This document shows positions 48,865 to 60,509 of a DNA stretch of 64,000 bases, one piece after another. Source of the stretch: Duganella rivi (GTDB lineage: Bacteria > Pseudomonadota > Gammaproteobacteria > Burkholderiales > Burkholderiaceae_D). Numbering within the stretch: position 1 is the first letter of the stretch; each line of letters opens with the position of its first letter. The translations under genes were made by a program, and so were the position numbers. The stretch is from NCBI RefSeq assembly GCF_009857435.1, contig NZ_WWCK01000004.1, forward strand, positions 496,001 through 560,000. The letters run 5' to 3'. The notes under the pieces were generated by a model that saw nothing but the letters and a program-made list of their open reading frames with translations, made no database searches and was not told where the DNA came from.

Positions 48865-48892
48865 AAAAAAGCTCCCTTGCGGGAGCTTTTTT
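48865..48892 (-). terminator. Intrinsic terminator after tRNA-Ser
   Basis: AAAAAAGCTCCC, loop TTGC, then GGGAGCTTTTTT form a 12-bp hairpin with T tracts. It lies 10 bases after the CCA end of the first tRNA-Ser gene on the minus strand, and 13 bases upstream of the tRNA-like element. Confidence 0.92.
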
Positions 48893-48901
48893 ATTGAATA
48901 T

Positions 48902-48991
<90 letters not shown>

Positions 48992-49031
48992 TGGTGACGC
49001 ATTTACTACATTTTTCTCACATCCAAACAAA

Positions 49032-49121
<90 letters not shown>

Positions 49122-49152
49122 GTTTTCCCACCTGCTGCTGCGAGAAGGCAAG

Positions 49153-49158
49153 ATTATA
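49153..49158 (-). promoter_or_regulatory. -10 box of the tRNA-Ser promoter
   Basis: The minus strand carries a perfect TATAAT here, placing the start of transcription about 23 bases before the first tRNA. A matching -35 is weak at 16-18 bases spacing. It lies in the 67-base gap after the serS stop, so the tRNA genes can be transcribed independently of serS. Confidence 0.5.
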
Positions 49159-49188
49159 GCAGGTGCTTGGGAAAATGGAAGGGCAAAT

Positions 49189-50508
<1,320 letters not shown>

Positions 50509-50570
50509 TCAATTGTACCAAGATGAAGCCACTTCCTTGCGAGTTTTGCGCAGCCCGCCGGCTGCCGCCA

Positions 50571-50771
50571 TTACAGCGCGGCTTTTTCGGCGGCGGTCAG
50601 GCGCTTGGCGCTCACGGTCACGGTTGGCATGTCGGCCTTGGCGACGGCGACCACTTTGTCGGCTGGCATGGCGAAGTCGGCGCGGTCGTCAGCGGCGGTG
50701 GCGAAAGTGGTGGCGCCGGCGATGATGGTGGCGGCAACGAAGATGATTTCCATGTTTTTAGCGATGTTCAT
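50571..50771 (-). CDS. 66-residue small protein with N-terminal signal/anchor
   Basis: It begins MNIAKNMEIIFVAATIIAGA, a hydrophobic segment ending TFATA-AD that looks like a signal peptide. The remaining 38 residues are Ala/Asp/Lys-rich and contain MPTVTVSAKRLTAAEKAAL. AAGGAG lies 7 bases before the ATG at 50771, so translation is well supported. No family is recognised. It is probably a small periplasmic protein. Confidence 0.7.
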   Translation of the reverse strand: MNIAKNMEIIFVAATIIAGATTFATAADDRADFAMPADKVVAVAKADMPTVTVSAKRLTAAEKAAL

Positions 50772-50910
50772 GATGGACTCCTTCAGGTGGTTGGTCAGTA
50801 AGTGCTGCGGTATGGTTGTACTGTACCTAAAGGCGTTCTGGCCCGCGATGGGGATGCGACGAAGCGCTCAAAACGGCGGCTGAACTGCAAAAAGACGGTG
50901 GAAAACGGGA

Positions 50911-52122
50911 TCAGGCGGCGCTGCGCAGCACGCTTGGCCGGTCGGCTTCGCGGTGGACTAGCTGGCCCAGCGTAGCGATGGCGGCTTCTACCCGTGGACT
51001 CCACGCGTTGCCGCAGTTGAGGCGCAGGTAATTGCTGTATTTGCCCGAGGCGGAGAATAGCTGACCCGGCATGAAAGCCACGCCCTGCGCGATGGCTTGC
51101 TCGTGCAAGGCCAGCGCGTCAACCTGCTCTGGCAAGCTGACCCACACCACGAAGCCGCCCTGCGGCTCAGACACCGTGGTCTGCTGCGGGAAAGCATGGC
51201 AAATCGCGTCCGACATGCGGGCGATCCGCTGCGCCAGCGCGCGCCGCATCTTGCGCACCTGCGTTTCGTAGGCGCTGCCGCTGAGGAAGTCGGCCAGCAC
51301 GGCCTGGAAGAAATGGCTGGTGGCGCCGCTCGACACCATTTTCAGCACCGCCACCTCCTGCGCGTAGCGGCCGGCCAGCACGTAACCGACCCGCGCGCCG
51401 GGACTGACAGCCTTGGAAAACGACGAGCACAGCATCACGTTGCCGCCGGTGTCGTAGGCTTTCACCGGCCACGGCCGCTCGGGCGTAAAACACAGGTCGC
51501 CGTAGACATCGTCTTCGATCAGCGGGATGTTGTGCTTGCTTACCAGCGCCGCCAGCCGCTGCTTGTTCGCTTCCGGCATGATACAGCCAAGCGGATTGTT
51601 GGCGTTGGGGATCAGCAGCACGGCCTGCACCAGTCCGGCGCTCAGCGCCAATTCCAGCGCATCGATGGATGGGCCGGTTTTCGGATGGGTGGGGATTTCC
51701 AGCGCCTTCATGCCCAGCGCTTCAATCAGCTGCAGCAGCACGAAATAGGTGGCCGACTCGATGGCGATGGTGTCGCCCGGCTTGGCCACGGCGCACAGGC
51801 ACAAGCTGATGGCCTCGGTGCACGAGCCGGTGACGACGATCTCGTTGGGATCGACGTGGCCCCAGTCGATGGCGCGGCGGACGATTTGGCGCGCGAATTC
51901 GGGATAGTTGGTCTCGTAGCAGCTCACCGCGCTCAGCAGCGTGGCATCGCGGCGGGCCACCGCCGCCACGGTCTTTTGCATGCGCTTCATCGGCAGCATT
52001 TCACCGAGCGGCCAGGACGAGCCCATTTGCACCAGCGCCGTGATGGGCTGATGCTGATCGAGGCGGTAGGCCAGGGCGCGGTGCGCGTGCGCCTGCCGAC
52101 GCCCTGCTCCAGCGGCTGGCAC
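50911..52122 (-). CDS. MocR-type PLP aminotransferase domain lacking its GntR DNA-binding domain
   Basis: A 403-residue fold-type I aminotransferase domain as in MocR regulators. The linker remnant AYRLDQHQPITALVQMGSSWPLGEMLP leads into the cofactor domain: VTGSCTEAISLCL, then IPNANNPLGCIM, then the PLP lysine in CSSFSKAVSPGARVGYVLAG. MocR proteins carry an N-terminal winged helix of about 70 residues, and none is encoded here in any frame. An in-frame TAG lies just upstream and the lipoprotein gene occupies the region beyond. The apparent GTG start at 52122 is uncertain, and an ATG at 52026 is an alternative. It may be a truncated regulator or a free aminotransferase. Confidence 0.75.
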   Translation of the reverse strand: MPAAGAGRRQAHAHRALAYRLDQHQPITALVQMGSSWPLGEMLPMKRMQKTVAAVARRDATLLSAVSCYETNYPEFARQIVRRAIDWGHVDPNEIVVTGSCTEAISLCLCAVAKPGDTIAIESATYFVLLQLIEALGMKALEIPTHPKTGPSIDALELALSAGLVQAVLLIPNANNPLGCIMPEANKQRLAALVSKHNIPLIEDDVYGDLCFTPERPWPVKAYDTGGNVMLCSSFSKAVSPGARVGYVLAGRYAQEVAVLKMVSSGATSHFFQAVLADFLSGSAYETQVRKMRRALAQRIARMSDAICHAFPQQTTVSEPQGGFVVWVSLPEQVDALALHEQAIAQGVAFMPGQLFSASGKYSNYLRLNCGNAWSPRVEAAIATLGQLVHREADRPSVLRSAA

Positions 52123-52128
52123 CGCGCT

Positions 52129-52144
52129 GTAGGATTTCTCCTAC
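52129..52144 (-). promoter_or_regulatory. Hairpin with GAAA loop masking a ribosome-binding site
   Basis: On the minus strand GTAGGA-GAAA-TCCTAC forms a 6-bp hairpin with a GNRA tetraloop. It lies 6 bases before the apparent GTG start of the MocR-type gene. Its left arm and loop contain AGGAG, the only ribosome-site-like sequence in this leader. It could also be a DNA operator between the divergent genes. Confidence 0.35.
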
Positions 52145-52218
52145 GCAACTAATCGTGCGCCACGAAATCCTTGGAATTTGTACGATGCGCTCAACAGTAC
52201 AGCCTTCAAGGAGAAGCT

Positions 52219-52638
52219 ATGAACATCAATACTCTGAAAATTGCAGCGGCAGGCGCCGCGCTGGCAATGGCAACGGGCTGCTCGACCATGGGCGGCTCGT
52301 CGTGGGACAACAATGAACCGCCGCCGCCGGCCAATCCCAACTTCGCGGCCGAGATGAACAAGTTCAACGCCCAGTTCCCGAATGAAAAGGCGACCAAGTA
52401 CGAGGACATCTCGCTCAACTACAACAACGCCAAGAAACTGGATGAACGCGGCAACTGCCACGATCTCTCCAAGCATCCGGTGGTGATTGTGCTGACGCTG
52501 GATGCGACCGGTAAAGTCACGCGCACCACCACCGACGTCGAAGGCAAGAAGGCCGAGTGCTTCCGCCAGGCCTACGCTTCGGCTCAGCTGCCGCCGCCAC
52601 CGTTCGCGCCGTACCAGAAGCCAATCCGCCTGCGCTAA
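52219..52638 (+). CDS. Lipoprotein with TonB-C-like domain
   Basis: A 139-residue lipoprotein. The signal ends ALAMATGCSTMG with C21 as the acylated cysteine, followed by a Pro-rich spacer. The C-terminal part (VVIVLTLDATGKVTRTTTD, later CFRQAYASAQLPPPPF) resembles the TonB C-terminal or energy-transducer fold. AAGGAG lies 5 bases before the ATG at 52219. The stop overlaps that of the convergent hydrolase gene by 4 bases. It is probably anchored to the outer membrane, and its role is unknown. Confidence 0.78.
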   Translation: MNINTLKIAAAGAALAMATGCSTMGGSSWDNNEPPPPANPNFAAEMNKFNAQFPNEKATKYEDISLNYNNAKKLDERGNCHDLSKHPVVIVLTLDATGKVTRTTTDVEGKKAECFRQAYASAQLPPPPFAPYQKPIRLR

Positions 52639-53477
52639 GCTGCGTCTTCTTCCTCTGACGAAGAACTCTCGTCATCATTTTGCGCTGGTTTTTCCAGCCA
52701 TTTGATGACGATGTCATTGAAACGCTCGGGCGCGCGCAGCATCGGCCAATGGTCGGTTTCCAGCGCGACCACTTTGCAGCCTGGCGTGGCGGCCAGGTTC
52801 TCAGTCCATTGCGGCGAGTGGAACATGAACGGTTTGTGCGTGCCGTAGATGTACAGCATCGGCACTTTCGGCACGAACGGCACCAGCGAGTTATACGAAC
52901 CGGCCGCGCCAGCGGTCAGGATGTAATATGGATAATTCATGCCCGAGCTGATGTACTCGCGCGGCGATGGCGCGCCCAGCATGCGGGCCATGGTCTTGGT
53001 CATCAAGTTGCCAACCGGGCCGCCCATGGCCCATGCCAGCGCCAGCGTGCTCTGGTAACTGCTCACCATCATCTTTTGGCCGATCGAGCGCGAGCGGCCA
53101 GTGGCTTTCGATTGTGCATCGCCAATATCGACGCCGACTATCGCCGACACCAGCGCCTTGTTGCGCATATAAAACTCGTAGCCGAACACACAGCCCCAGT
53201 CGTGCAGCATCAGGATCACCTTCTGCTTCTGGCTGACGCTGTTCACAATGTGCAACAGCACGCGGATCATGGCGTTGAGGGTGTAGGAACGGCGCGGCTT
53301 TTCGATATCGAAACCGGGCAGCGTGAAGCGTACGCAGCGGTAGCGATGCTTCAGCTCGGCCACCTGCGCATCCCACACGCGATAGGTATCCGGCCAGCCA
53401 TGAATCATGACGATGGTCTCGGTGCCCTCACCTTCGATAAAAATGTCGACACCGTCGACCACCTTCGCTGGCTGCAT
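52635..53477 (-). CDS. Alpha/beta hydrolase with Asp nucleophile (epoxide hydrolase/dehalogenase-like)
   Basis: A 280-residue cytoplasmic hydrolase. The oxyanion region is MIHGWPDTYRVWD. The nucleophile elbow is LHDWGC, with Asp in place of Ser, the pattern of soluble epoxide hydrolases and haloalkane dehalogenases. The catalytic His lies in ETDHWPML. The C terminus ends in an acidic tail (DDESSSSEEEDAA) that is not part of the fold. GGAG lies 4 bases before the ATG. No neighbouring gene suggests a pathway. Confidence 0.85.
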   Translation of the reverse strand: MQPAKVVDGVDIFIEGEGTETIVMIHGWPDTYRVWDAQVAELKHRYRCVRFTLPGFDIEKPRRSYTLNAMIRVLLHIVNSVSQKQKVILMLHDWGCVFGYEFYMRNKALVSAIVGVDIGDAQSKATGRSRSIGQKMMVSSYQSTLALAWAMGGPVGNLMTKTMARMLGAPSPREYISSGMNYPYYILTAGAAGSYNSLVPFVPKVPMLYIYGTHKPFMFHSPQWTENLAATPGCKVVALETDHWPMLRAPERFNDIVIKWLEKPAQNDDESSSSEEEDAA

Positions 53478-53535
53478 GCTGCTCCTCGCTCCTTATGCGG
53501 CAACTCGTGAATGTTCTATCTTACAACATCCAGCA

Positions 53536-54840
53536 TCAGTTTTTGCCGGCGTCCTCATCCAGCTTGCGCAAGAAGGCCATTTTATCGGCGATCTTGGTTT
53601 CGAGGCCGCGCGGGACAGGCTGGTACCAGCCCGGTTCGCGCATATCGTCGGGGAAGTAGGTTTCGCCGGCGGCGTAGGCGTGCGGTTCGTCATGGGCGTA
53701 GCGGTACTCGTGGCCGTAGCCGAGTTCTTTCATCAGCTTGGTCGGCGCGTTGCGCAGGTGCACCGGCACTTCGCGCGATTTGTCCTTGCGCACGAAGGCC
53801 ATCGCTTCGTTGAAGGCGTTGTAGCCGGCGTTGCTCTTGGCGGCAATCGCCAGGTAGATCACGGCCTGCCCCAGCGCCAGCTCGCCTTCCGGCGAACCGA
53901 GGCGCTCAAACGTAGTGGCCGCGTCGTTGGCGATTTGCATGGCGCGCGGATCGGCCAGGCCGATGTCTTCCCACGCCATGCGCACGATGCGCCGCGACAG
54001 GTAGCGCGCATCGGCGCCGCCGTCCAGCATGCGGCACAGCCAGTACAGGGCCGCGTCGGGATTCGAGCCGCGCACCGATTTGTGCAGGGCCGAGATTTGG
54101 TCGTAGAAATTGTCACCGCCCTTGTCGAAGCGGCGCGCGTTCAAGGTCAGCGCGTTCTGGATGAACTCGGCGGTGATCTTGTTGGTCTTGGCCGCGTTGG
54201 CGGCGGTGCCGGTCACTTCCAGCAGGTTCAGCAAGCGGCGGCCGTCGCCGTCGGCGTAGCCGATCAGGGTATCGATGGCGGCGTCTTCAAACTCCAGCTG
54301 GGTCAGCACTTTCTCGCGTGCGCGCCCGACCATCTGGCGCAGCTCGCTCTCATCGAACGATTTCAGCACGTAGACCTGCGAGCGCGACAGCAGCGCCGAG
54401 TTCACCTCGAACGATGGGTTCTCGGTGGTCGCGCCGATCAAGGTCACGAGGCCAGACTCGGCATACGGCAGCAGCGCATCCTGCTGCGATTTATTGAAGC
54501 GGTGAATCTCATCCACGAACAAGATGGTGTGCTTGCCCATGTCGAGGTTGTGCTGCGCCTGCTCCATCGCCGCGCGGATATCTTTCACACCCGAGAACAC
54601 GGCCGACAAGGCGATGAACTCGCAGTCATAGGCCTTGGCGGTCAGGCGCGCCAGCGTGGTCTTGCCCACGCCGGGCGGCCCCCACAGGATCATCGAATGC
54701 GGCTGGCCCGACTCAAACGCCAGGCGCAAGGGCTTGCCCGGCCCCAGCAAGTGGCGCTGGCCGATGACATCATCTAGCGTCTTGGGCCGCAGGGCTTCCG
54801 CCAGCGGCTGGCGCGGTTCGGTGGAAAATAAATCTGCCAT
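53536..54840 (-). CDS. rarA: Replication-associated recombination protein A (MgsA/WRNIP1 family AAA ATPase)
   Basis: A 434-residue AAA+ ATPase that acts at stalled replication forks and interacts with single-strand-binding protein and the clamp loader. Walker A is GPPGVGKTT (54-62), Walker B is [11 protein letters not shown], and sensor 1 is [14 protein letters not shown]. The C-terminal tetramerisation domain has [17 protein letters not shown]. Its position between serS and lolA-ftsK matches many Burkholderiales. The stop of this gene lies 58 bases from the hydrolase gene. Confidence 0.96.
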   Translation of the reverse strand: MADLFSTEPRQPLAEALRPKTLDDVIGQRHLLGPGKPLRLAFESGQPHSMILWGPPGVGKTTLARLTAKAYDCEFIALSAVFSGVKDIRAAMEQAQHNLDMGKHTILFVDEIHRFNKSQQDALLPYAESGLVTLIGATTENPSFEVNSALLSRSQVYVLKSFDESELRQMVGRAREKVLTQLEFEDAAIDTLIGYADGDGRRLLNLLEVTGTAANAAKTNKITAEFIQNALTLNARRFDKGGDNFYDQISALHKSVRGSNPDAALYWLCRMLDGGADARYLSRRIVRMAWEDIGLADPRAMQIANDAATTFERLGSPEGELALGQAVIYLAIAAKSNAGYNAFNEAMAFVRKDKSREVPVHLRNAPTKLMKELGYGHEYRYAHDEPHAYAAGETYFPDDMREPGWYQPVPRGLETKIADKMAFLRKLDEDAGKN

Positions 54841-54904
54841 GTTCTGAAATGGAAAAACGCCGCAGCATCGCAGCCGCGGCGTTGGAATGCCTTGCTACGT
54901 CAAA

Positions 54905-55537
54905 TCAATTATTGAATACGTCCGCGCCCTTCGGCATGACGAATTTAAAACTCGCGGCATTCAGTGCCGGATTTTTTTCTATGCCTTTAAAAGTCAGCAC
55001 CGACGACTGGCCGAAGCTGTCCTTCAATTCCATGGTCACCGGCAAGCCGTCTTTGAGACCGATCACGATTTGCTCGAACGAGGTGTCCTTGGCTTTCGGC
55101 ACCGCCTTCAGCAGTTCCGCGCCATCCTTGGTACCGGCTTCGCTCAGGGTGAAGTTCTTTTCCAGGTCGTTGCTGCCGAACAGGATGGCTGCCGGCGACG
55201 AGCCCAGCGCATCGCCCAGCTTCTTCACCGTGACCTGGTTCAAGTCCTTGTCGAAGATGTAGAGCTTGTCGCCATCGGCCTGCAGCACTTGCTCGTACGG
55301 CTTGATGTAAGTCCAGATGAACTTGCCGGGACGGGCAAATACAAAAGTGCCGGTCGCCGGCGTCGATACTTTGGGCGCTTCGCCGTTGCTGTTCTTGACT
55401 TGGCGCTGTACAAATTCGCCCTTGGCCGCCTTGGTCGACGACACGAAGGACTTGAACTGCTCCAGCGCGCTCGCCTGCACGCCGCCCGCCAGCAGCAGAC
55501 CGGCAGTCAGCGCGGCGATTACTTTAAAACGCGTCAT
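54905..55537 (-). CDS. lolA: Outer-membrane lipoprotein carrier protein LolA
   Basis: A 210-residue periplasmic chaperone that accepts lipoproteins from LolCDE and delivers them to LolB at the outer membrane. The ATG at 55537 (MTRFKVIAAL) has AAGGA 7 bases upstream. A frame extension to 55576 would run into ftsK. The signal peptide ends VQA-SA. The mature protein has the LolA pattern ALEQFKSFVSSTKAAKGEFVQ and the strand PGKFIWTYIKPYEQ. It follows ftsK by 13 bases in the same operon. Confidence 0.95.
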   Translation of the reverse strand: MTRFKVIAALTAGLLLAGGVQASALEQFKSFVSSTKAAKGEFVQRQVKNSNGEAPKVSTPATGTFVFARPGKFIWTYIKPYEQVLQADGDKLYIFDKDLNQVTVKKLGDALGSSPAAILFGSNDLEKNFTLSEAGTKDGAELLKAVPKAKDTSFEQIVIGLKDGLPVTMELKDSFGQSSVLTFKGIEKNPALNAASFKFVMPKGADVFNN

Positions 55538-55550
55538 ACGGTTTATCCTT

Positions 55551-57947
55551 TTATTCTGCACTGGCAGCCGGCACAAGAATGTCGCGGTTGCCGTTCGATT
55601 GCATGGCGGAGACCACGCCGCTATTTTCCATCTGTTCCAGCAAGCGTGCCGCGCGGTTGTAGCCGATGCGCAGGTGACGCTGCACCAGCGAGATCGACGC
55701 GCGACGGTTTTTCAGCACCACTTGCACTGCTTGATCGTACATCGGATCGGCTTCGCCGCCACCCTCGCCCGCTGCCGCGCCTTCGGCACCGCCGCCCTCG
55801 CCTTCCAGCGTGCCGCCTTCGAGGATGCCGTCGATGTAGTCCGGCTCGCCGGTCGATTTCAAGTGTTTCACCACGCGGTGCACCTCGTCATCGGAAACGA
55901 AGGCGCCGTGCACGCGCACCGGCAGGCCGGTGCCCGGCGGCATGTACAGCATGTCACCCATGCCGAGCAGCGTTTCAGCACCCATCTGGTCCAGAATGGT
56001 ACGCGAGTCGATCTTGGACGACACCTGGAACGCGATACGGGTCGGAATATTGGCCTTGATCAGGCCGGTAATCACGTCCACAGATGGGCGCTGCGTCGCC
56101 AGAATCAAGTGCAGGCCTGCCGCACGGGCTTTCTGCGCGATACGGGCAATCAGTTCTTCCACCTTCTTACCGACCACCATCATCAGATCGGCCAATTCGT
56201 CGATGATGATGACGATGGTCGGTAGTTTTTCCAGCGGCTCCGGCGAATCCGGCGTCAGGCTGAACGGATTCGGAATGTGTTCTTCGCGCTTCTTGGCCTC
56301 GGCGATCTTGGCGTTGTAGCCGGCCAGGTTACGCACGCCCAGCTTGGACATCAGCTTGTAGCGGCGCTCCATCTCGTTTACCGCCCAGTTCAGCGCGTGG
56401 CCGGCCTGGCGCATATCGGTCACCACCGGCGCCAGCAGGTGCGGGATGCCTTCATACACCGACATCTCCAGCATCTTCGGATCGATCAGGATCATGCGCA
56501 CGTCTTTAGGGTCGGACTTGTACAGCAGCGACAAGATGGTCGCATTAATACCCACCGACTTACCGGAACCGGTGGTACCTGCCACCAGCAAGTGCGGCAT
56601 CTTGGCCAGGTCGGCCACCACCGGCTTGCCGGCGATGTCCTTGCCCAGCGCCACGGTCAGTGGCGAGGCGTTGTCGTTGTAGACCTTGGAACCGACGATC
56701 TCGCTCAGGCGCACGATCTGGCGCTTCTGATTCGGCAGTTCCAGCGCCATGTAATTCTTGCCCGGAATGGTTTCAACCACGCGGATGGAAGTCAGCGACA
56801 GCGAACGCGCCAGGTCGCGCGCCAGGTTCACGATCTGGCTGCCCTTTACACCGGTGGCCGGCTCGATCTCGTAGCGGGTCACGACCGGGCCCGGATAAGC
56901 GGCCACCACCTTGGCTTCCACGCCAAAGTCCGACAGCTTCTTCTCGATCAGGCGGCTGGTGAATTCCAGCGTTTCGATGGACACGGTTTCCAGTACCTCG
57001 GCCGCCTCATCCAGCAGCGACAAGGCCGGCAGCGCACCATCGCCGCTTGGGATGTCGGTAAACAGGCTGGCCTGGCGCTCCTTCTCCACGCGCTCGGACT
57101 TGACCACGGTAACCACTTGCGGCTCGACCTTGATGGTCGGCGCAGCCACCGGATGCTTCTCGACGTGCTTGGCGCGCTCGTGCACCACCACTTCCTCGCG
57201 CTTGACGGCGGCCACCTCGCCTTGGCGGCGATCCTCGCGGTACTGGTAGCGCTGGACGAACCACTCGACCGCATTTTCCACCGCACCGCCGATGCGCTCG
57301 GCCACCGCCATCCACGACACGTGGAAGAACAGGCTGAAGCCCAGGCCGAACAACAGCAACAGCAGCAAGGTCGCGCCGGTAAAACCAAACGCCACGTGCG
57401 CCGAATGGCCGATCAGCTTGCCCAGCACGCCGCCGGACACCAGCGGCAACTGCGCGTGGCCGGTCAGCGTGCGCAAGCGCAGGTACTCAAGGCCGACGCT
57501 GCCGATAAACAGCAGCACAAAGCCGATCCCGCGAATCAAGCCTTCCTGCGCATGCTCCGGCTCGGGTTCGTTCGAGAGCACGTATTTCTGCGTCAGCCCC
57601 TTGTAACCCTTCCACACGAAGCGCAGCACGCAAAACGCCCACCACCATGCGGACAGGCCAAAGATATACAGCAGCAAATCGGACAGCCAGGCGCCGGTGC
57701 GGCCGCCCATATTGTGCACCAGCTGCACCTTGGCCTCGTGCGACCAGCCCGGATCCGCCTTGTCGTAAGTGGCCAGAATCAGCACGAAATACAGGCCCAG
57801 GACGGCCAGCGCCAGCCACCGCGCCTCCGACAGCAGCCGCACCAGCCGGTTCGGCAGGGGCTGGCGCTCGGTCGGGGTGCGGGTGTAGCCGGACGAGGAG
57901 GAAGCGCTCGCTTTCGGCGCGCGCTCCTGAACTTTTTTACTGCTCAT
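55551..57947 (-). CDS. ftsK: DNA translocase FtsK
   Basis: A 798-residue septal DNA translocase that coordinates chromosome dimer resolution with division. Four membrane helices lie within residues 40-215, followed by a short linker, so it is a compact FtsK compared with the Escherichia coli protein (over 1300 residues). The motor has Walker [11 protein letters not shown] with K463 and Walker [14 protein letters not shown]. The C-terminal gamma winged helix ([21 protein letters not shown]) reads KOPS sites and activates XerCD. It is divergent from trxB. Confidence 0.97.
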   Translation of the reverse strand: MSSKKVQERAPKASASSSSGYTRTPTERQPLPNRLVRLLSEARWLALAVLGLYFVLILATYDKADPGWSHEAKVQLVHNMGGRTGAWLSDLLLYIFGLSAWWWAFCVLRFVWKGYKGLTQKYVLSNEPEPEHAQEGLIRGIGFVLLFIGSVGLEYLRLRTLTGHAQLPLVSGGVLGKLIGHSAHVAFGFTGATLLLLLLFGLGFSLFFHVSWMAVAERIGGAVENAVEWFVQRYQYREDRRQGEVAAVKREEVVVHERAKHVEKHPVAAPTIKVEPQVVTVVKSERVEKERQASLFTDIPSGDGALPALSLLDEAAEVLETVSIETLEFTSRLIEKKLSDFGVEAKVVAAYPGPVVTRYEIEPATGVKGSQIVNLARDLARSLSLTSIRVVETIPGKNYMALELPNQKRQIVRLSEIVGSKVYNDNASPLTVALGKDIAGKPVVADLAKMPHLLVAGTTGSGKSVGINATILSLLYKSDPKDVRMILIDPKMLEMSVYEGIPHLLAPVVTDMRQAGHALNWAVNEMERRYKLMSKLGVRNLAGYNAKIAEAKKREEHIPNPFSLTPDSPEPLEKLPTIVIIIDELADLMMVVGKKVEELIARIAQKARAAGLHLILATQRPSVDVITGLIKANIPTRIAFQVSSKIDSRTILDQMGAETLLGMGDMLYMPPGTGLPVRVHGAFVSDDEVHRVVKHLKSTGEPDYIDGILEGGTLEGEGGGAEGAAAGEGGGEADPMYDQAVQVVLKNRRASISLVQRHLRIGYNRAARLLEQMENSGVVSAMQSNGNRDILVPAASAE

Positions 57948-58057
57948 AGGTATAAAGGTGATGCAATGTTGGCGGTCAGGAAATTTTCCGATAGCGGTAT
58001 TCTAAGGCATAAGGGCAACAACCGGCCCTACGATTCGTCCTGATTCCCTGCTTGCAC

Positions 58058-58063
58058 TATAAT
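58058..58063 (+). promoter_or_regulatory. -10 box upstream of trxB
   Basis: A perfect TATAAT lies 100 bases before trxB, in the 215-base divergent gap with ftsK. No good -35 element is visible at the right distance. A small palindrome, TTATTGCAATA, follows downstream. Assignment to trxB is by orientation only. Confidence 0.4.
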
Positions 58064-58090
58064 CTTGTATTGCTTGCGTTATTGCAATAG

Positions 58091-59116
<1,026 letters not shown>

Positions 59117-59121
59117 TTGCG

Positions 59122-59784
59122 ATGAAAGACTTCGCAGACCTGAAATCCCTGGGCAAGCAGCTCAGGGAGCAGGCTGAGGCGCGCGCCGTCGTTGAGAAGG
59201 AGCGCGCCAGGCAGGAAAAGCAGCAGGCGGTGGAAGCCAACATCTTCCAGACCGCGCTCGGCGGCGTGAAGCGCATGCCGGCGTCGGATCGCTACGTGCC
59301 GCCCAGCGTGCCGAAATCGGTGGCGCCGGAGGCTGCGCCCAAGCGCAAGCTGACGCAGGCCGAGGACGATGCGCTGGTGCTCAAGGAATCGCTGTCCGAC
59401 CTGTTTGAAGTCGACCACTACCTGGAAGACGATCCGGCGCTGAACTACTCGGCGCCGGGCGTAGGCCCTGACGTGATGAAGAAAATGCGCAAGGGCCACT
59501 GGCCGGTGCAAGATGAACTCGACTTGCACGGCATGAACCGCGACCAGGCGCGCGATGCGCTGGGCGCGTTCCTGACCAAGTCGCAGCAGCGCAACCACCG
59601 CTGCGTGTGCGTGATCCACGGCCGCGGCTTTGGCTCGCGTGGGCAAGAGCCGGTGCTCAAGTCCATGGTGCACAGCTGGCTGGTGCAAAAAGGCGTGGTC
59701 GCCTTCTGCCAGGCCCGCAACAACGAAGGCGGCGAAGGCGCCCTGATCGTCCTCCTGCGCGCCGCCCTGCTACCCTCCCGCTAA
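59122..59784 (+). CDS. Smr-domain protein
   Basis: A 220-residue protein with an N-terminal charged coiled coil (about 10-45) and a C-terminal Smr domain: VQDELDLHGMNRDQARDALGAFL, then CVIHGRGFGSRG. The H of LDLHG and the GRG loop are the conserved nuclease-site features of Smr, found at the end of MutS2 and alone in YdaL-type proteins. A role as an RNA or DNA endonuclease is likely but unproven. GGAG lies 8 bases before the ATG. The frame continues far upstream within trxB, but this ATG matches the family start. Confidence 0.9.
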   Translation: MKDFADLKSLGKQLREQAEARAVVEKERARQEKQQAVEANIFQTALGGVKRMPASDRYVPPSVPKSVAPEAAPKRKLTQAEDDALVLKESLSDLFEVDHYLEDDPALNYSAPGVGPDVMKKMRKGHWPVQDELDLHGMNRDQARDALGAFLTKSQQRNHRCVCVIHGRGFGSRGQEPVLKSMVHSWLVQKGVVAFCQARNNEGGEGALIVLLRAALLPSR

Positions 59785-59815
59785 ATCTAAACGTTGACTT
59801 GGTGCAACAGGTCTA

Positions 59816-59835
59816 CACGGCACGGGGCTGCCGTG
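59816..59835. repeat. 7-bp inverted repeat after the Smr gene
   Basis: CACGGCA and TGCCGTG flank a 6-base GC-rich loop, followed by TTAAC. It may be a weak terminator for trxB-smr or part of the leader of the TRIC gene, which starts 38 bases on. Confidence 0.4.
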
Positions 59836-59873
59836 TTAACCTACGTCCATTGCAACCTTGTCCATAAACTTAG

Positions 59874-60509
59874 ATGAAGCCAGTTCCTGTCCACGTCTCC
59901 CTGATTACCATCATTGAAATCGTGGCGATCTTAGTGGGGGCGTTATCGGGCTTCGTGGAGGCGCGCCGCAAGCGCATGGACATCGTGGGGGTATTTACCG
60001 TGGCGTTCATCGCCGCGTTTGGCGGCGGTACGCTGCGCGACATCCTGCTCGACAAGCGGCCGCTGTTCTGGGTGATGCACCAGGAGTACGCGATCCTGAT
60101 CTTCGTGCTGGCCCTGCTGGCGACACCGCTGATGCGCACCGTCAAGCAGATCATCTCCGAACGGGTGATCGTGGTCGCCGACGCTATTGGCCTCGGCCTG
60201 TTTACTGTGGCCGGCGTGTCGCAAGCGCAGGCCGCGCACATGCCGGTGTTCATCGCCTCCATGATGGGCGTGATCACCGGCATATTTGGCGGCGTGCTGC
60301 GCGACATCGTCTGCAACGAAGTGCCGATGGTGTTCCGCGATGGCAAACCCTACGCCATCTGCGCCTTCTTCGGCGCCTGGCTCTACATCGGCCTCCAATA
60401 CACCGACGTCTCCGACGACATGGCCCTGTGGACTAGTGCAGCTTTCATCACCATCCTCCGGCTGGTGACGTGGAAGTTCGAGCTGCACCTCCACTACCAC
60501 AAGCACTAA
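59874..60509 (+). CDS. TRIC-family (UPF0126) cation channel protein
   Basis: A 211-residue membrane protein with seven predicted helices in two repeats of three plus one. Each repeat has the signature glycine-rich turn: AAFGGGTLRDILLD in the first and ITGIFGGVLRDIVCNEVP in the second. These are the YadS/UPF0126 features now assigned to prokaryotic trimeric intracellular cation channels, which conduct potassium and other monovalent cations. The stop directly abuts the stop of the TonB receptor gene, with no bases between. Confidence 0.92.
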   Translation: MKPVPVHVSLITIIEIVAILVGALSGFVEARRKRMDIVGVFTVAFIAAFGGGTLRDILLDKRPLFWVMHQEYAILIFVLALLATPLMRTVKQIISERVIVVADAIGLGLFTVAGVSQAQAAHMPVFIASMMGVITGIFGGVLRDIVCNEVPMVFRDGKPYAICAFFGAWLYIGLQYTDVSDDMALWTSAAFITILRLVTWKFELHLHYHKH

